Positions 38,289 to 47,539 of a stretch of 64,000 bases of DNA are shown one piece after another; within the stretch, counting starts at the first letter, position 1; each line of letters starts with the position of its first letter. This DNA is from Gemmatimonadota bacterium (lineage in GTDB: Bacteria; Gemmatimonadota; Gemmatimonadetes; Gemmatimonadales; Gemmatimonadaceae), in NCBI GenBank assembly GCA_014192065.1, contig BJHH01000003.1, forward strand, positions 109,835 through 173,834, written 5' to 3'. Below the pieces are notes generated by a model. That model was not told the origin of the DNA and ran no database searches. It saw only the letters and a program-made list of their open reading frames with translations. Made by a program: the position numbers and the translations under genes.

Positions 38289-39322
38289 GCGCCTTTCCCC
38301 GCAATGAACCGCTCAACGCGCTTCATGAACTCAGCAAGTTTCAGCGTTGCCGCATGCGCACGGAGCGATTCGCGGTGCGGCCGGGCCGGACTGCCGGACC
38401 AGATCTCACCCGCCGGGATATCGCTCCAGACCGCGCTCTTCGCGCCAACCATGGCGCCCTTGCCAATTAAGAGATGGCCGGCGGCACCCGACTGACCCGT
38501 GAACACCACCCCGTCTTCCAAATGCGTACTACCCGAGATCCCCACCTGCGACATCAGCAGACAGAGGCGCCCGATGCGCACGTTGTGCGCGACTTGGCAG
38601 AGGTTGTCGATCTTCGTGCCGTCACCGATGACCGTGTCATCGATGCTGCCACGATCAATCGTGCTGTTCGCTCCGATTTCGACGTCGTTGCCGATCAGAC
38701 AGCGTCCGACATGCAGGATCTTGTGGTGAACCCCATCGCGAAACGCGTAGCCGAAACCATCGCTTCCGAGCCGGACGCCTGCGTGAATGAACGACCGCTC
38801 ACCTACCACTGTACCGGGGTACGCCGTCACCTGCGGAAAGATCCGGCTATCCGCGCCGATCGTCACGCCGTCGCCAATCACGGCGCTTGCTCCGATCCAG
38901 ACTCGATCGCCAATCGACGCACCGGCGCCGATCACCGCGTAAGCATCGATGCGCACGTCGCGGCCAAGGCTCACCCCATTGCCCACGATGGCGGTCGCGT
39001 GGATGCCGGGCTCCATGACTGGCGCGGCGTAAAACTTTGGAAGGAGCGCGACGAGCGCGTCGTAGGGCTTAGCGACGATCACCCGCGCCGCGCAACGCCC
39101 CGCAGTGCCGGCGAGTTCAGGAGTCACCAGCACCACGCCGGCGTTCGAAGACTCGAATGCCGGCGCATACTTCGCGTGCGCCAATAAGCTGAGGTCAGTT
39201 GCCCCGGCCCGGTCGAGCGGCGCCACCGTACTGACCACCACCGTGGACTCGCCAGTCAGCGTACCCCCGACGGCGGCCGCAATCTCGGCTGCCGTCATCG
39301 GCTTCATCACGGGCGCAGCCAT
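38285..39322 (-). CDS. lpxD: UDP-3-O-(3-hydroxyacyl)glucosamine N-acyltransferase
   Basis: Third lipid A enzyme (345 aa). N-terminal uridine-binding domain (about 1-100), then a long left-handed beta-helix of hexapeptide repeats (AIVGNGVSLGRDVRIDAYAV and onward), with the catalytic His in NLCQVAHNVRIGRL, and a C-terminal helix. It overlaps lpxC/fabZ by 4 bases and lies 42 bases after ompH, the conserved bamA-ompH-lpxD arrangement. Confidence 0.96.
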   Translation of the reverse strand: MAAPVMKPMTAAEIAAAVGGTLTGESTVVVSTVAPLDRAGATDLSLLAHAKYAPAFESSNAGVVLVTPELAGTAGRCAARVIVAKPYDALVALLPKFYAAPVMEPGIHATAIVGNGVSLGRDVRIDAYAVIGAGASIGDRVWIGASAVIGDGVTIGADSRIFPQVTAYPGTVVGERSFIHAGVRLGSDGFGYAFRDGVHHKILHVGRCLIGNDVEIGANSTIDRGSIDDTVIGDGTKIDNLCQVAHNVRIGRLCLLMSQVGISGSTHLEDGVVFTGQSGAAGHLLIGKGAMVGAKSAVWSDIPAGEIWSGSPARPHRESLRAHAATLKLAEFMKRVERFIAGKGA

Positions 39323-39364
39323 CTGGGGTTGGCGCGGCCGGGACGGAGACGCGGCTCGCTACCG

Positions 39365-40117
39365 CTACTCAGGCTTCTTCGTCGCGGTGGAATCCGGCCG
39401 CTTCACCTTGAGCGAATCGGCCTTCTTCGCCGAGTCCGTCTTTTCCGGAACCTGCGCCGCCGGCGCAACGCCACCCGGCCGACCGATACCGGCCGGAGTC
39501 TGGACCGGTGCGCCTACCGGTGGAGCCGCCTTGACCGGCGCCTTCGCATCAGCCTTGGTTGGCGCGGCCGCTTTCTCAGCAAGCATCGGTACAGGCATCG
39601 TGCGCAGCTTGGCGAGCACACGATCGGAGATGTTGAGGTTCTTGTCTGCCGCGACCAGCACGCCGCTCTGCGAAATATCAAGAATCATCGTCAGGCCCAT
39701 CTCGACCCGAATGTCCTCGAGCGCCAGCTTGATCTGGTCGAGGATCGGCTGCATGACCTCAGCTTCGCGATCCTGGAGCTGCTGTTGCAGCGACTGATAC
39801 CGCTGCTGGTACTCACCTTGGCGGTCGTTGATGACTTTGATGCGTGCGTCGCGCCTCTCACCCGTCAACGTTGCCTGCTCCTTGCTGAAGGCCGCGGTCA
39901 GCGCATCGAGCGAATCGCTCATGCGCTTGACCTGCGTTTCGGCGGTCGCGCCGTCACGTTGCAGGATCGCCTGCGCGATCGGCGTGCCGGGTGCCCCGTT
40001 GACGATAAAACGACTGTCGACATACGCGAATTTGGCCGGAACAGTGCCCTGCGCCTCAAGGATGAAAGCCGGCGCAAGGAACAGGATCGCACCACGGAAA
40101 CGAGCAAACGAAAACAT
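39365..40117 (-). CDS. ompH: OmpH/Skp-family periplasmic chaperone with proline-rich tail
   Basis: Periplasmic holdase for outer-membrane proteins on their way to BamA. The 250-residue precursor has a signal peptide (RGAILFLAPAFILEAQG), the Skp fold with long coiled-coil arms (about 70-140, QYQSLQQQL-type repeats) and AYVDSRFIVNGAPGT near the start. After about residue 180 there is an unusual low-complexity tail rich in Pro, Ala and Lys (KADAKAPVKAAPPVGAP and on), about 70 residues longer than E. coli Skp. ATG 40117 is preceded by GGGAG. It lies between bamA and lpxD. Confidence 0.88.
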   Translation of the reverse strand: MFSFARFRGAILFLAPAFILEAQGTVPAKFAYVDSRFIVNGAPGTPIAQAILQRDGATAETQVKRMSDSLDALTAAFSKEQATLTGERRDARIKVINDRQGEYQQRYQSLQQQLQDREAEVMQPILDQIKLALEDIRVEMGLTMILDISQSGVLVAADKNLNISDRVLAKLRTMPVPMLAEKAAAPTKADAKAPVKAAPPVGAPVQTPAGIGRPGGVAPAAQVPEKTDSAKKADSLKVKRPDSTATKKPE

Positions 40118-40130
40118 TGGATCTCCCGAT

Positions 40131-42569
40131 TTAGTAGAAGTACTGGCCAAGTCTGAAATGCACCATCCACTTCGGATCCGGACGCCCATATGCATCCACG
40201 CGATCGAACCCATACGCGTAATCCAGTCCGAGCGGACCGAGCGGCGTGACAGCCGACCCGCCGACCCCCATGCCGCGGAAGAGCCGCGTCGGGTTGAAGT
40301 CGCGCGGCCGCGACCACAGGTTGCCAGCCTCGAAGAATGCGTTGAGATAAAACTGCGAACTGACGCGGAAGCCCACTTCAGCCGTTGACGTAAAGTAGGT
40401 GTTGCCGAATGAACTACGCACCGCGTTGTTGGTACTGGTGCCTGCGTTGAAACCGATGGGCGTGATCGAAAACTCCGGGTAGCCACGCAGCGCTTCGCCG
40501 TACTGCACGCCGCCGAGCGCGAATGCCTGCGAGCTGAAGAACGGTCCCGGATCCCCGAACACGAACCCCGACTTCTGCGAAACGCCGGCCACGATCTTCA
40601 TCTTCTCGCCGCTTCGACCATCGCCGAATGCCGCGAGTGTCGTGTACGCCTTGAACTCGGTCGTGTACCGCTGGAACGACGCGGAACCACCGAGCGGTCC
40701 GCCATTGAACTGCGAGCTCAGCGACTGCAGCACACCGTCGGTCGGGAACGGCACTTCAATGCGCGTATCGCGGGTGACGTCTACGCCGAAGGTGGATCTG
40801 AAGCAGCCGGCGCACTGATTGGTCGTTACGGTGCCGAGCAGACCGTAGTCGCCGTACCGGACGGCCTCGGCGCCATACGAGGCAAATACACGCGTGTATC
40901 GCGAACTCAGGAGCGGGAACCCGACCCGGACCTGTCCACCCGTGCGGGTCGTCTGGCCGAGGTCGGCAATGGTGTAGCGGGACTGCGACCGGTACGCGAT
41001 CACCGTGCCAGAAAACCGTGATTGCTCGATCGACGGATCGGTGTACGACAGTTGAAAGTCATTGATGTAGCGACCGAACTGCCAGTTGAGCGATGCCTTT
41101 TTGCAGCGACCGAACAGGTTGGGCTGGTCGAGGCCAATGAAGCCGCCCAGTCCGGTGCCTTGCCCCATGGACGCGCCAAAGTTCACGTTGCCGGTGCGCT
41201 TTTCCTTGACCTTGAACACGATATCCACGTCTCCCTGTTCGTTCGCCGGACGTGTGTCAGGAGCAGCGATAGGCGTCTCGAAGAACCCGAGGTTTCCAAG
41301 GCTCTGCCAACTGCGAACGAGGCGGTCGCGGCTGAACACGTCACCGGGGATGATGACGAGCTGGTCGCGGATACAGCTCTCGGTCGTGTAGTCGTTCCCG
41401 AGGATCTCAATCCGGTTGATGATCGCCGGCTGCCCCTCCGTGATATCCCATCGGAGATTGACCACGCCGACCGAATCGGCGCCGACCTGGCGGTCCACGA
41501 TCGGGCGAACCTGCGAGTAGATGAAGCCGTCGTTCGCATACGCGTTGCGCACCTTTTCGGTTCCGTCATCCCACGTGCTCTGGCTAAATACACCTGTGCG
41601 GATCGGGCGCCCCCGGACGGCGGCGTTGAGTCGCCGCGCAAGGGAGACGGCGCTATCGCTGAACGGGTAGAACCGGGCGATGTCCACCGAGGAGTAGCGA
41701 CGGTTGCCGGTGACTTCGAAGGTGCCGAGTCTGAACTGGCGCCCTTCGGCAATCTTCAGTTCGATCAACCCTTTGCCACGCTCACGGTCCACGACGAGCG
41801 TGTCGCGCTCGACCTGAAAATCGATGTACCCGCGATCGGCGTACAGCTTCGGGATACGCTCGCCCAGGTCCTGGGCATACTTGTCGGCGTCGAACTCCCC
41901 CTTCTGCCAGAAGAAGAGTCCTTCAGGCTTGACCTGCAGTTGTTTGACGATTTCCTTGGCCGGGACAGCGGAACTCCCGTCGACCCGGACGCCCGACACG
42001 GCGAGCTTGCGCCCTTCGTCTACCCGGAAAAGAATCGACACATGGTCTGGTGCTGTGGTGGTCGTCTCCGGCCTGACCTGCATGCCCCAGTAGCCCTGCG
42101 CCCGGTACACCGAATCGATTCGGGCGATGTTGCCGGCGACATTGGCCGGGCTCAGGGGACGGCCAATGAGCAGATCGACCTTGTCCCGTACGCTGTTGAG
42201 CGAAATCGCCTTTGGCCCCGCGACGTCCACGTTATCGAGGATCGGCCGTTCCTTCACGCGAATCAGGTACACCGTCTTGGCGGCCGGCTCGTCGAGCAGG
42301 AGGCACTCGACAGCGACTTCGTCGAACTGCCCCGTCTCGAACAGGGTGCGGATAGCCCGCTGAATCGTCGTGAAATTCGTGAGCATCGCCGGCGCGAGAT
42401 TCGCGTCGGTGATGACCGTCGCCGCCGCGATCCGCGAGTTGCCGAGTACGCGGATCGAATCGGGTGTGGTGCACCGTCCACCGCCGTCCTGCGCCATGAG
42501 AGGCGCAGCAAGCAGGGAGGTGAGCACCGGGATCAGGACGGGCGCCAAAAGGCGCGCGGATTTCCGCAT
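40131..42569 (-). CDS. bamA: outer-membrane assembly factor BamA
   Basis: Barrel-forming core of the BAM complex (812 aa). Signal peptide (LLAPVLIPVLTSLLAAPLMAQ), five POTRA domains from about 35 to 420, then a 16-strand barrel ending in an aromatic-terminated strand (VHFRLGQYFY). The barrel's VRGF-type loop 6 motif appears as ALRGYPEF. ATG 42569 was taken as start; the frame goes further upstream to the clpC end, but only the ATG gives a good signal peptide. The gene follows clpC by 98 bases that include a hairpin. Confidence 0.95.
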   Translation of the reverse strand: MRKSARLLAPVLIPVLTSLLAAPLMAQDGGGRCTTPDSIRVLGNSRIAAATVITDANLAPAMLTNFTTIQRAIRTLFETGQFDEVAVECLLLDEPAAKTVYLIRVKERPILDNVDVAGPKAISLNSVRDKVDLLIGRPLSPANVAGNIARIDSVYRAQGYWGMQVRPETTTTAPDHVSILFRVDEGRKLAVSGVRVDGSSAVPAKEIVKQLQVKPEGLFFWQKGEFDADKYAQDLGERIPKLYADRGYIDFQVERDTLVVDRERGKGLIELKIAEGRQFRLGTFEVTGNRRYSSVDIARFYPFSDSAVSLARRLNAAVRGRPIRTGVFSQSTWDDGTEKVRNAYANDGFIYSQVRPIVDRQVGADSVGVVNLRWDITEGQPAIINRIEILGNDYTTESCIRDQLVIIPGDVFSRDRLVRSWQSLGNLGFFETPIAAPDTRPANEQGDVDIVFKVKEKRTGNVNFGASMGQGTGLGGFIGLDQPNLFGRCKKASLNWQFGRYINDFQLSYTDPSIEQSRFSGTVIAYRSQSRYTIADLGQTTRTGGQVRVGFPLLSSRYTRVFASYGAEAVRYGDYGLLGTVTTNQCAGCFRSTFGVDVTRDTRIEVPFPTDGVLQSLSSQFNGGPLGGSASFQRYTTEFKAYTTLAAFGDGRSGEKMKIVAGVSQKSGFVFGDPGPFFSSQAFALGGVQYGEALRGYPEFSITPIGFNAGTSTNNAVRSSFGNTYFTSTAEVGFRVSSQFYLNAFFEAGNLWSRPRDFNPTRLFRGMGVGGSAVTPLGPLGLDYAYGFDRVDAYGRPDPKWMVHFRLGQYFY

Positions 42570-42588
42570 AGCTTTCAATAATAACAGG

Positions 42589-42628
42589 TGAAGGGGCCAA
42601 AAGGGTCTAACCCCTTCCAGCCCCTTCA
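42589..42628 (-). terminator. two-tier hairpin between clpC and bamA
   Basis: Perfect 9-bp arms at 42589-42597 and 42620-42628, enclosing an inner AAGGG/CCCTT stem (42601-42605 with 42612-42616). On the minus strand the stem is followed by CCTGTTATTATTG. It lies 40 bases past the clpC stop and 20 bases before the bamA ATG, so it may end clpC transcripts or act in the bamA leader. Confidence 0.55.
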
Positions 42629-42667
42629 GTTCCGGCCTGCCCCCCGCTAACCCAGGGCTCGCTTCCG

Positions 42668-45175
42668 TCACGCCTTCGGCGTACTCGCCAAAACCCTAAA
42701 ATCCAGCTTGTCACCTGACGCCGCGACATCGACATCGATTTCGTCGCCCTTGGAGAACTCAGCGAGCAGAATCTTCTCGGAAAGCGGGTCTTCGATGAAC
42801 CGCTGAATGGCCCGCTTCAGCGGCCGGGCCCCATAGCTCGGGTCGAACCCGTTCTTGACGAGAAACTCGACAGCGCCGTCTGTGAGTTTCAGCGTGAGCT
42901 CCTCGTCGGTCAACCGCGTCGACACATCGCGAAGCAGGATCGTCACGATCTGCGCGATATGTTCCTTTTCGAGCGGATGGAAGATGATGGTGTCGTCAAG
43001 CCGGTTCAGAAACTCCGGATTGAACACGTGCTGGAGTTCTTCGCGGATCTTCTCCGACATGCGCGGGAACGACACGCCCAAGTCACGCTCGCCAAACCCA
43101 AGTGTGCGATTCTTGGTGATGTCCTTGGCGCCAACGTTTGACGTCATGATGACGACCGTGTTCTTGAAGTCGATCCGGCGTCCATAGTTATCGGTCAGGT
43201 GGCCTTCGTCGAGCACCTGCAGCAGCACATTGAACACGTCAGGGTGCGCCTTTTCGATTTCATCAAGAAGCACGACGCTGTACGGCTTGCGCCGAACGGC
43301 CTTGGTGAGCGCGCCCGAATCCTCGTAGCCGACGTACCCCGGAGGGGCGCCGATCAACCTCGAGACGGAGAACTTCTCCATATACTCGCTCATGTCCACC
43401 CGAATGAGCGCCTGCGCGTCCGCGAACAGAAACTTCGCGAGTGCTCTGGCCAGCTCGGTCTTTCCTACTCCGGTCGGGCCACAGAAGATGAACGAACCGA
43501 TTGGACGCTTGGGATCCTTGAGACCCGCGCGCCCGCGGCGAATGGCCCTCGCGATGGCGCGAATGGCCTCATCCTGGGCCACCACCGACTGGTGCAGCTC
43601 GTCTTCCATCCGCATCAGGCGAGCCGTTTCGGCCTCCTGGAGGCGTGTCACTGGGATTCCGGTCCATCGACTGATGATGAACGAAATCTCTTGCTCGCCA
43701 AGAACGGGACGGTGCGACTGCCGATGCTTGTCCCATTCTTCCTGTCGAGTGCGAATCTCGCCCTGGAGTTCGCGTTCGGAATCCCGCAACGCCGCGGCAC
43801 GTTCGAAATTTTGATCACGGACGGCCGCATCCTTCTCGGTATTCACGGCCTCGAGTTTCAGTTTGAGACTCGCGACCTCCGGCGGCGGCGCCTGTGCCGC
43901 TAGCCGCGCACGGGCTCCAGCCTCGTCGATGACATCGATCGCCTTGTCCGGCAGGAAGCGATCGGTGATGTACCGCTCCGAGAGTTTCGCCGCCAGCGCG
44001 AGCGTTTCGTCAGGGATCGTCACGCGATGATGGTCTTCATAGCGTTTCCGGAGACCGCGAAGAATCTCCACTGTTTCATCCACCGAGGGTGGCTCAACCA
44101 CGACGGTCTGGAACCGACGCTCGAGCGCTCCGTCCTTCTCGATGTACTTGCGGTACTCGTTCAGCGTCGACGCACCCACACACTGCAGCTCACCACGCGC
44201 GAGGGCTGGCTTCAGCATGTTGCTCGCGTCAATCGCGCCTTCGGCCGCGCCGGCGCCAACCAGCGTGTGCAGTTCATCGATAAACAGGACGACATTCTTG
44301 TTCTGCGCGATCTCGTTCATGACCGCCTTGAGGCGTTCCTCGAACTGGCCGCGGTACTTCGTCCCGGCGATCACCGCTGCCATGTCGAGCGACAGCACGC
44401 GATTGCCGCGCAGCGAATCGGGGCAGTCACCGTTGGCGATGAGCTGGGCCAGCCCTTCGACGATCGCGGTCTTGCCGACACCGGGTTCACCGATGAGCAC
44501 CGGGTTGTTTTTCTTTCGGCGCGTAAGGACTTCCATGACGCGCTCGATTTCCTTGGCGCGCCCAATGGTTGGATCGAGCTGGCCTTCGGCCGCCAGCGTG
44601 GTCAGATCGCGGCAGAAATGGTCCAGCGCGGGCGTCTTGGACTTCTTCTCTCCCGCCTTCGTCGGCGCCTGAGGCACCGCCGCGGACCCGCCCGCCTGGC
44701 CGGTCGCGCTGGAGCCGCCGCCCTGGGGCATTTCGGTGCCGAGCAGTCGAAGCGTCTCGGCGCGCGCCGTGTCGAGGTTCACGCCGGCGTCCGCGAGCAC
44801 CTGGGCCGCGATCCCTTTCTCCTCGCGGAGGAGGCCGAGTAGCAGGTGTTCGGTGCCAACGTAACTGTGATTGAGCTCTCGCGCCTCACCCATGGCGAGT
44901 TCGAGAACCTTTTTCGCGCGTGAGGTATACGGGAGGTCGGGGCCGGTTGCCTGCGCGGCTTTCCCCTTCTTCACCATCTCTTCGATCTTTTGCTGGATCT
45001 CGTCGAGATCGACGTTCAGGTTCTGCAGCACCGCCGCAGCGACGCCCTCCCCTTCGCGGATCAGGCCAAGCAAGATGTGTTCTGTGCCGACGTACTCGTG
45101 ATGCAAGCGCGCGGCTTCCTCCCGCGCCATCGCCAGAACTTTTCGCACACGCTCAGTGAAGTTGTAACCGTTCAT
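42668..45175 (-). CDS. clpC: AAA+ unfoldase ClpC
   Basis: Hexameric unfoldase feeding ClpP (835 aa). N-terminal double Clp_N repeat starting [17 protein letters not shown] ([20 protein letters not shown], then [19 protein letters not shown]), first ATPase [19 protein letters not shown]-containing middle domain ([19 protein letters not shown]), second ATPase [19 protein letters not shown] 45175 was chosen because ClpC proteins begin just before FTER and GAGGA lies 4 bases upstream; a GTG at 45205 is an alternative. It follows mcsA-mcsB, its activating adaptor and arginine kinase. ctsR, the usual repressor gene at this locus, is absent. Confidence 0.96.
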   Translation of the reverse strand: MNGYNFTERVRKVLAMAREEAARLHHEYVGTEHILLGLIREGEGVAAAVLQNLNVDLDEIQQKIEEMVKKGKAAQATGPDLPYTSRAKKVLELAMGEARELNHSYVGTEHLLLGLLREEKGIAAQVLADAGVNLDTARAETLRLLGTEMPQGGGSSATGQAGGSAAVPQAPTKAGEKKSKTPALDHFCRDLTTLAAEGQLDPTIGRAKEIERVMEVLTRRKKNNPVLIGEPGVGKTAIVEGLAQLIANGDCPDSLRGNRVLSLDMAAVIAGTKYRGQFEERLKAVMNEIAQNKNVVLFIDELHTLVGAGAAEGAIDASNMLKPALARGELQCVGASTLNEYRKYIEKDGALERRFQTVVVEPPSVDETVEILRGLRKRYEDHHRVTIPDETLALAAKLSERYITDRFLPDKAIDVIDEAGARARLAAQAPPPEVASLKLKLEAVNTEKDAAVRDQNFERAAALRDSERELQGEIRTRQEEWDKHRQSHRPVLGEQEISFIISRWTGIPVTRLQEAETARLMRMEDELHQSVVAQDEAIRAIARAIRRGRAGLKDPKRPIGSFIFCGPTGVGKTELARALAKFLFADAQALIRVDMSEYMEKFSVSRLIGAPPGYVGYEDSGALTKAVRRKPYSVVLLDEIEKAHPDVFNVLLQVLDEGHLTDNYGRRIDFKNTVVIMTSNVGAKDITKNRTLGFGERDLGVSFPRMSEKIREELQHVFNPEFLNRLDDTIIFHPLEKEHIAQIVTILLRDVSTRLTDEELTLKLTDGAVEFLVKNGFDPSYGARPLKRAIQRFIEDPLSEKILLAEFSKGDEIDVDVAASGDKLDFRVLASTPKA

Positions 45176-45211
45176 CCAGTCCTCGAGTGTCTGGAGCCCC
45201 CTCACCTGATC

Positions 45212-46300
45212 CTACCGGTCGATACTGGCCTCGTTTGCCAGCACTCCGCGCACGTACCTCGCTCGGGCCACGCAGGCCTCGCTCTCCGTGAGCGCTCGGC
45301 CCGCCTCATGCGAGAGGTGGGCCGACTGGCCGAACACTACGAGCTTGTTGAGCGTGTAGATGCTCAGCCCGCCGATCAGTTGCAGTCCAACGGCGAGCCG
45401 CACACCGCTCAGCAGGTTCATCGCTTCATCAGCACCAAGGCTGCGTGCATGCCGTAGCGTGCCATACGCGCGCCACAGCTTGTCCTCGATAATATAGCCG
45501 GCGTCCCGCGCCAAAACTTTGCGCGCCACGTACTCCTGCTCGACCAGCCGCTTCACCACGCGCTGCAGGTGGTCGCCCAGTTCATCTTCCGACTGCCCGA
45601 GCGTCGTCTGATTCGACACCTGGAAGAAGCTCCCCACCACATCACTGCCCTCGCCGTACAGCCCGCGATGCGTCAGCCCCATCTGCTGGAGCCCCTGCAG
45701 GACCTTCGCGATCTCCTGCGTGAGCACGAGCCCCGGCAGGTGCACCATCACTGATGCGCGCAGCCCGGTGCCCGTATTGGTCGGGCACGACGTGAGAAAT
45801 CCAAAGTCGCGATGGAAGGCGAACGGCACCTGCTCGCCAAGCTCTCGGTCCACACGGGTGGCCACCTGGAGCGCGCCGGCGATGTCGCATCCGGACCGAA
45901 AGACCTGAAGCCTCAGGTGGTCCTCCTCGTTCACCATCACGCTGGCAGACTCGGATACCACCACCGCAGATGCCGGCCTGATCTCCGCGACACCCTCGCC
46001 GCCAATGAGCTCCCGGCTCACCAAGTGGCGCTCCCGTAAGACCTGGCGGTCGACGACCGACAAATCATCCATGCGGAGGACCATAGCGCCGGCCAGTGCC
46101 GAAACGCGAGGCAGGGCTTCGCGTACCTGCGCGAGAATACGAAGCCGTTCACCGTCACGCTCACGTGACGAGAAGTTGTACCCCGCAATGTTGCGTGCGA
46201 GCCGTATGCGTGATGACAGGACGATATCCGCGTAGTCGCCGCTGGCAGCGAGCCAGGGGACCCCGCCGTCGGGGATCAGCGAAAGATCGAGCGACGCCAT
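45212..46300 (-). CDS. mcsB: protein arginine kinase McsB
   Basis: Phosphorylates arginine on misfolded proteins to tag them for ClpC:ClpP (362 aa). Phosphagen-kinase-like catalytic domain with LSSRIRLARNIAG, VNEEDHLRLQVFRSG, FLTSCPTNTGTGLRASVMVH and RGLYGEGSDVVGSFFQVSNQ. ATG 46300 lies 4 bases after the mcsA stop. The C-terminal RDxxRA segment, which in Bacillus McsB is an allosteric phosphoarginine pocket, reads EACVARARYVR here, so its Arg-Asp pair seems to be missing. Confidence 0.95.
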   Translation of the reverse strand: MASLDLSLIPDGGVPWLAASGDYADIVLSSRIRLARNIAGYNFSSRERDGERLRILAQVREALPRVSALAGAMVLRMDDLSVVDRQVLRERHLVSRELIGGEGVAEIRPASAVVVSESASVMVNEEDHLRLQVFRSGCDIAGALQVATRVDRELGEQVPFAFHRDFGFLTSCPTNTGTGLRASVMVHLPGLVLTQEIAKVLQGLQQMGLTHRGLYGEGSDVVGSFFQVSNQTTLGQSEDELGDHLQRVVKRLVEQEYVARKVLARDAGYIIEDKLWRAYGTLRHARSLGADEAMNLLSGVRLAVGLQLIGGLSIYTLNKLVVFGQSAHLSHEAGRALTESEACVARARYVRGVLANEASIDR

Positions 46301-46304
46301 CGGT

Positions 46305-46790
46305 CTACTCGAGCGTCCGGATCTGGTCACGCAAGGTTGCGGCGAGTTCGAATTCCTCACCGCGAATCGCACCGTCGAGCCGTCCACGCAGTTCCGTCAG
46401 CGTGGCGTCGCGTTCGAGCGCCGGTTCGTCCGCACCGAGGTAGGAGCGACCCACGTGGGTCGAACTGCCATGCACCCGACGGAGCAGATCCTTGAGGCTC
46501 TGCTCGAACGCACTGTAGCAGCGCGCGCAACCCAACTTGCCGCTTGCTCGGAAGTCGCGCAGCGACGTGCCGCAGTAGGAGCAGCGCGCGGCGTCCCCCG
46601 GGAGCTGCAGAGCCTGCTGCTGTGCCGCCTGCAGGAAATCGTCCAACGGGTGTTTGGGAATCGCCACGCTGGTCTCGATTCCCCGCTCCGCGGCGCACTT
46701 CTCGCACAGGTGGACCTGCGTGACCGCGCCCTCGACAATCTGGGTCAAGTGCACCACCGCATCCCGTTCCTGACACTGGCTACAGATCAT
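46305..46790 (-). CDS. mcsA: McsA, activator of protein arginine kinase
   Basis: Zinc-binding adaptor (161 aa) that activates McsB. Four CxxC pairs are visible (MICSQCQE, HLCEKCAAE, RCSYCGTS, LGCARCYSAF), followed by a C-terminal UVR-like helix (IRGEEFELAATLRDQIRTL). ATG 46790 overlaps the lolD stop by one base. Together with mcsB and clpC it makes an arginine-phosphorylation operon. Confidence 0.93.
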   Translation of the reverse strand: MICSQCQERDAVVHLTQIVEGAVTQVHLCEKCAAERGIETSVAIPKHPLDDFLQAAQQQALQLPGDAARCSYCGTSLRDFRASGKLGCARCYSAFEQSLKDLLRRVHGSSTHVGRSYLGADEPALERDATLTELRGRLDGAIRGEEFELAATLRDQIRTLE

Positions 46791-47539
46791 CAGACGGCCC
46801 CGTCGTTCCACGAGGTATCGGTCAGCTGGCCGTCGGCCAACATGAGTACCCGTCCAGCGCGCGCCGCGAGCGACCGATTGTGTGTGACCACGACGGCACC
46901 GAGTCCAAGATCCTGTACCAAGCCAGCCAACAGGTCGTGCAGCGCTTCGGCGGTATGGTGATCCAGATTGCCCGATGGTTCGTCGGCGAGCACCAACGAG
47001 GGCTGCATCGCGAGGGCACGCGCGACGGCCGTGCGTTGCTGTTCGCCACCCGACATTTCCGACGGCCGGTGCGTGGCTCGGTGGGAGAGGCCCACGCGCT
47101 CGAGCAGAGCCATCGCCCGCTCGCGCGACTCGCGCGGCGCGTGGCCCGCAATGCGGAGCGGGATCATGACATTCTCAGCCGCAGAAAATTCTTTCAAGAG
47201 ATGGTGAAACTGGAAAACGAATCCCACATGCCGGTTCCGGATCACGGACAGCGACTCGTCATCGACGCCGGCGACATCTTGACCGGCAATGCACACCGAT
47301 CCACTCGACGGCCGTTCCAGCGCTCCCAGTACATGCAACAGCGTGCTCTTTCCAGAACCGCTCGTTCCCACCACCGCCACCATCTCGCCAGCGCCGACGG
47401 AGAAGTCCACTCCTCCGAGCACGCGCACGTCGTTGCCGTCCCCGCCACGAAAGGTCTTCACGACCTGACGCGCGTCCAGCAGACGCGATACGGACGGCTC
47501 GCCCACCTGCGAGCGCGGAAGCGCCAACGGCTCCGTCAT
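46790..47539 (-). CDS. lolD: lipoprotein-releasing ABC transporter ATPase LolD
   Basis: ATPase that drives extraction of lipoproteins from the inner membrane (249 aa). Walker A GTSGSGKSTLLHVLGALERP, FVFQFHHLLKEFSAAENVMIP, signature MSGGEQQRTAVARALA and Walker B VLADEPSGNLDH. The start overlaps lolC by 4 bases (ATGA). Confidence 0.95.
   Translation of the reverse strand: MTEPLALPRSQVGEPSVSRLLDARQVVKTFRGGDGNDVRVLGGVDFSVGAGEMVAVVGTSGSGKSTLLHVLGALERPSSGSVCIAGQDVAGVDDESLSVIRNRHVGFVFQFHHLLKEFSAAENVMIPLRIAGHAPRESRERAMALLERVGLSHRATHRPSEMSGGEQQRTAVARALAMQPSLVLADEPSGNLDHHTAEALHDLLAGLVQDLGLGAVVVTHNRSLAARAGRVLMLADGQLTDTSWNDGAV

Noticed and set aside
41022-42581. Long plus-strand open frame of 519 codons opposite bamA
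   Set aside because: Shadow of the bamA frame; Asp/Arg/Val-rich, no family features, and bamA is unambiguous.
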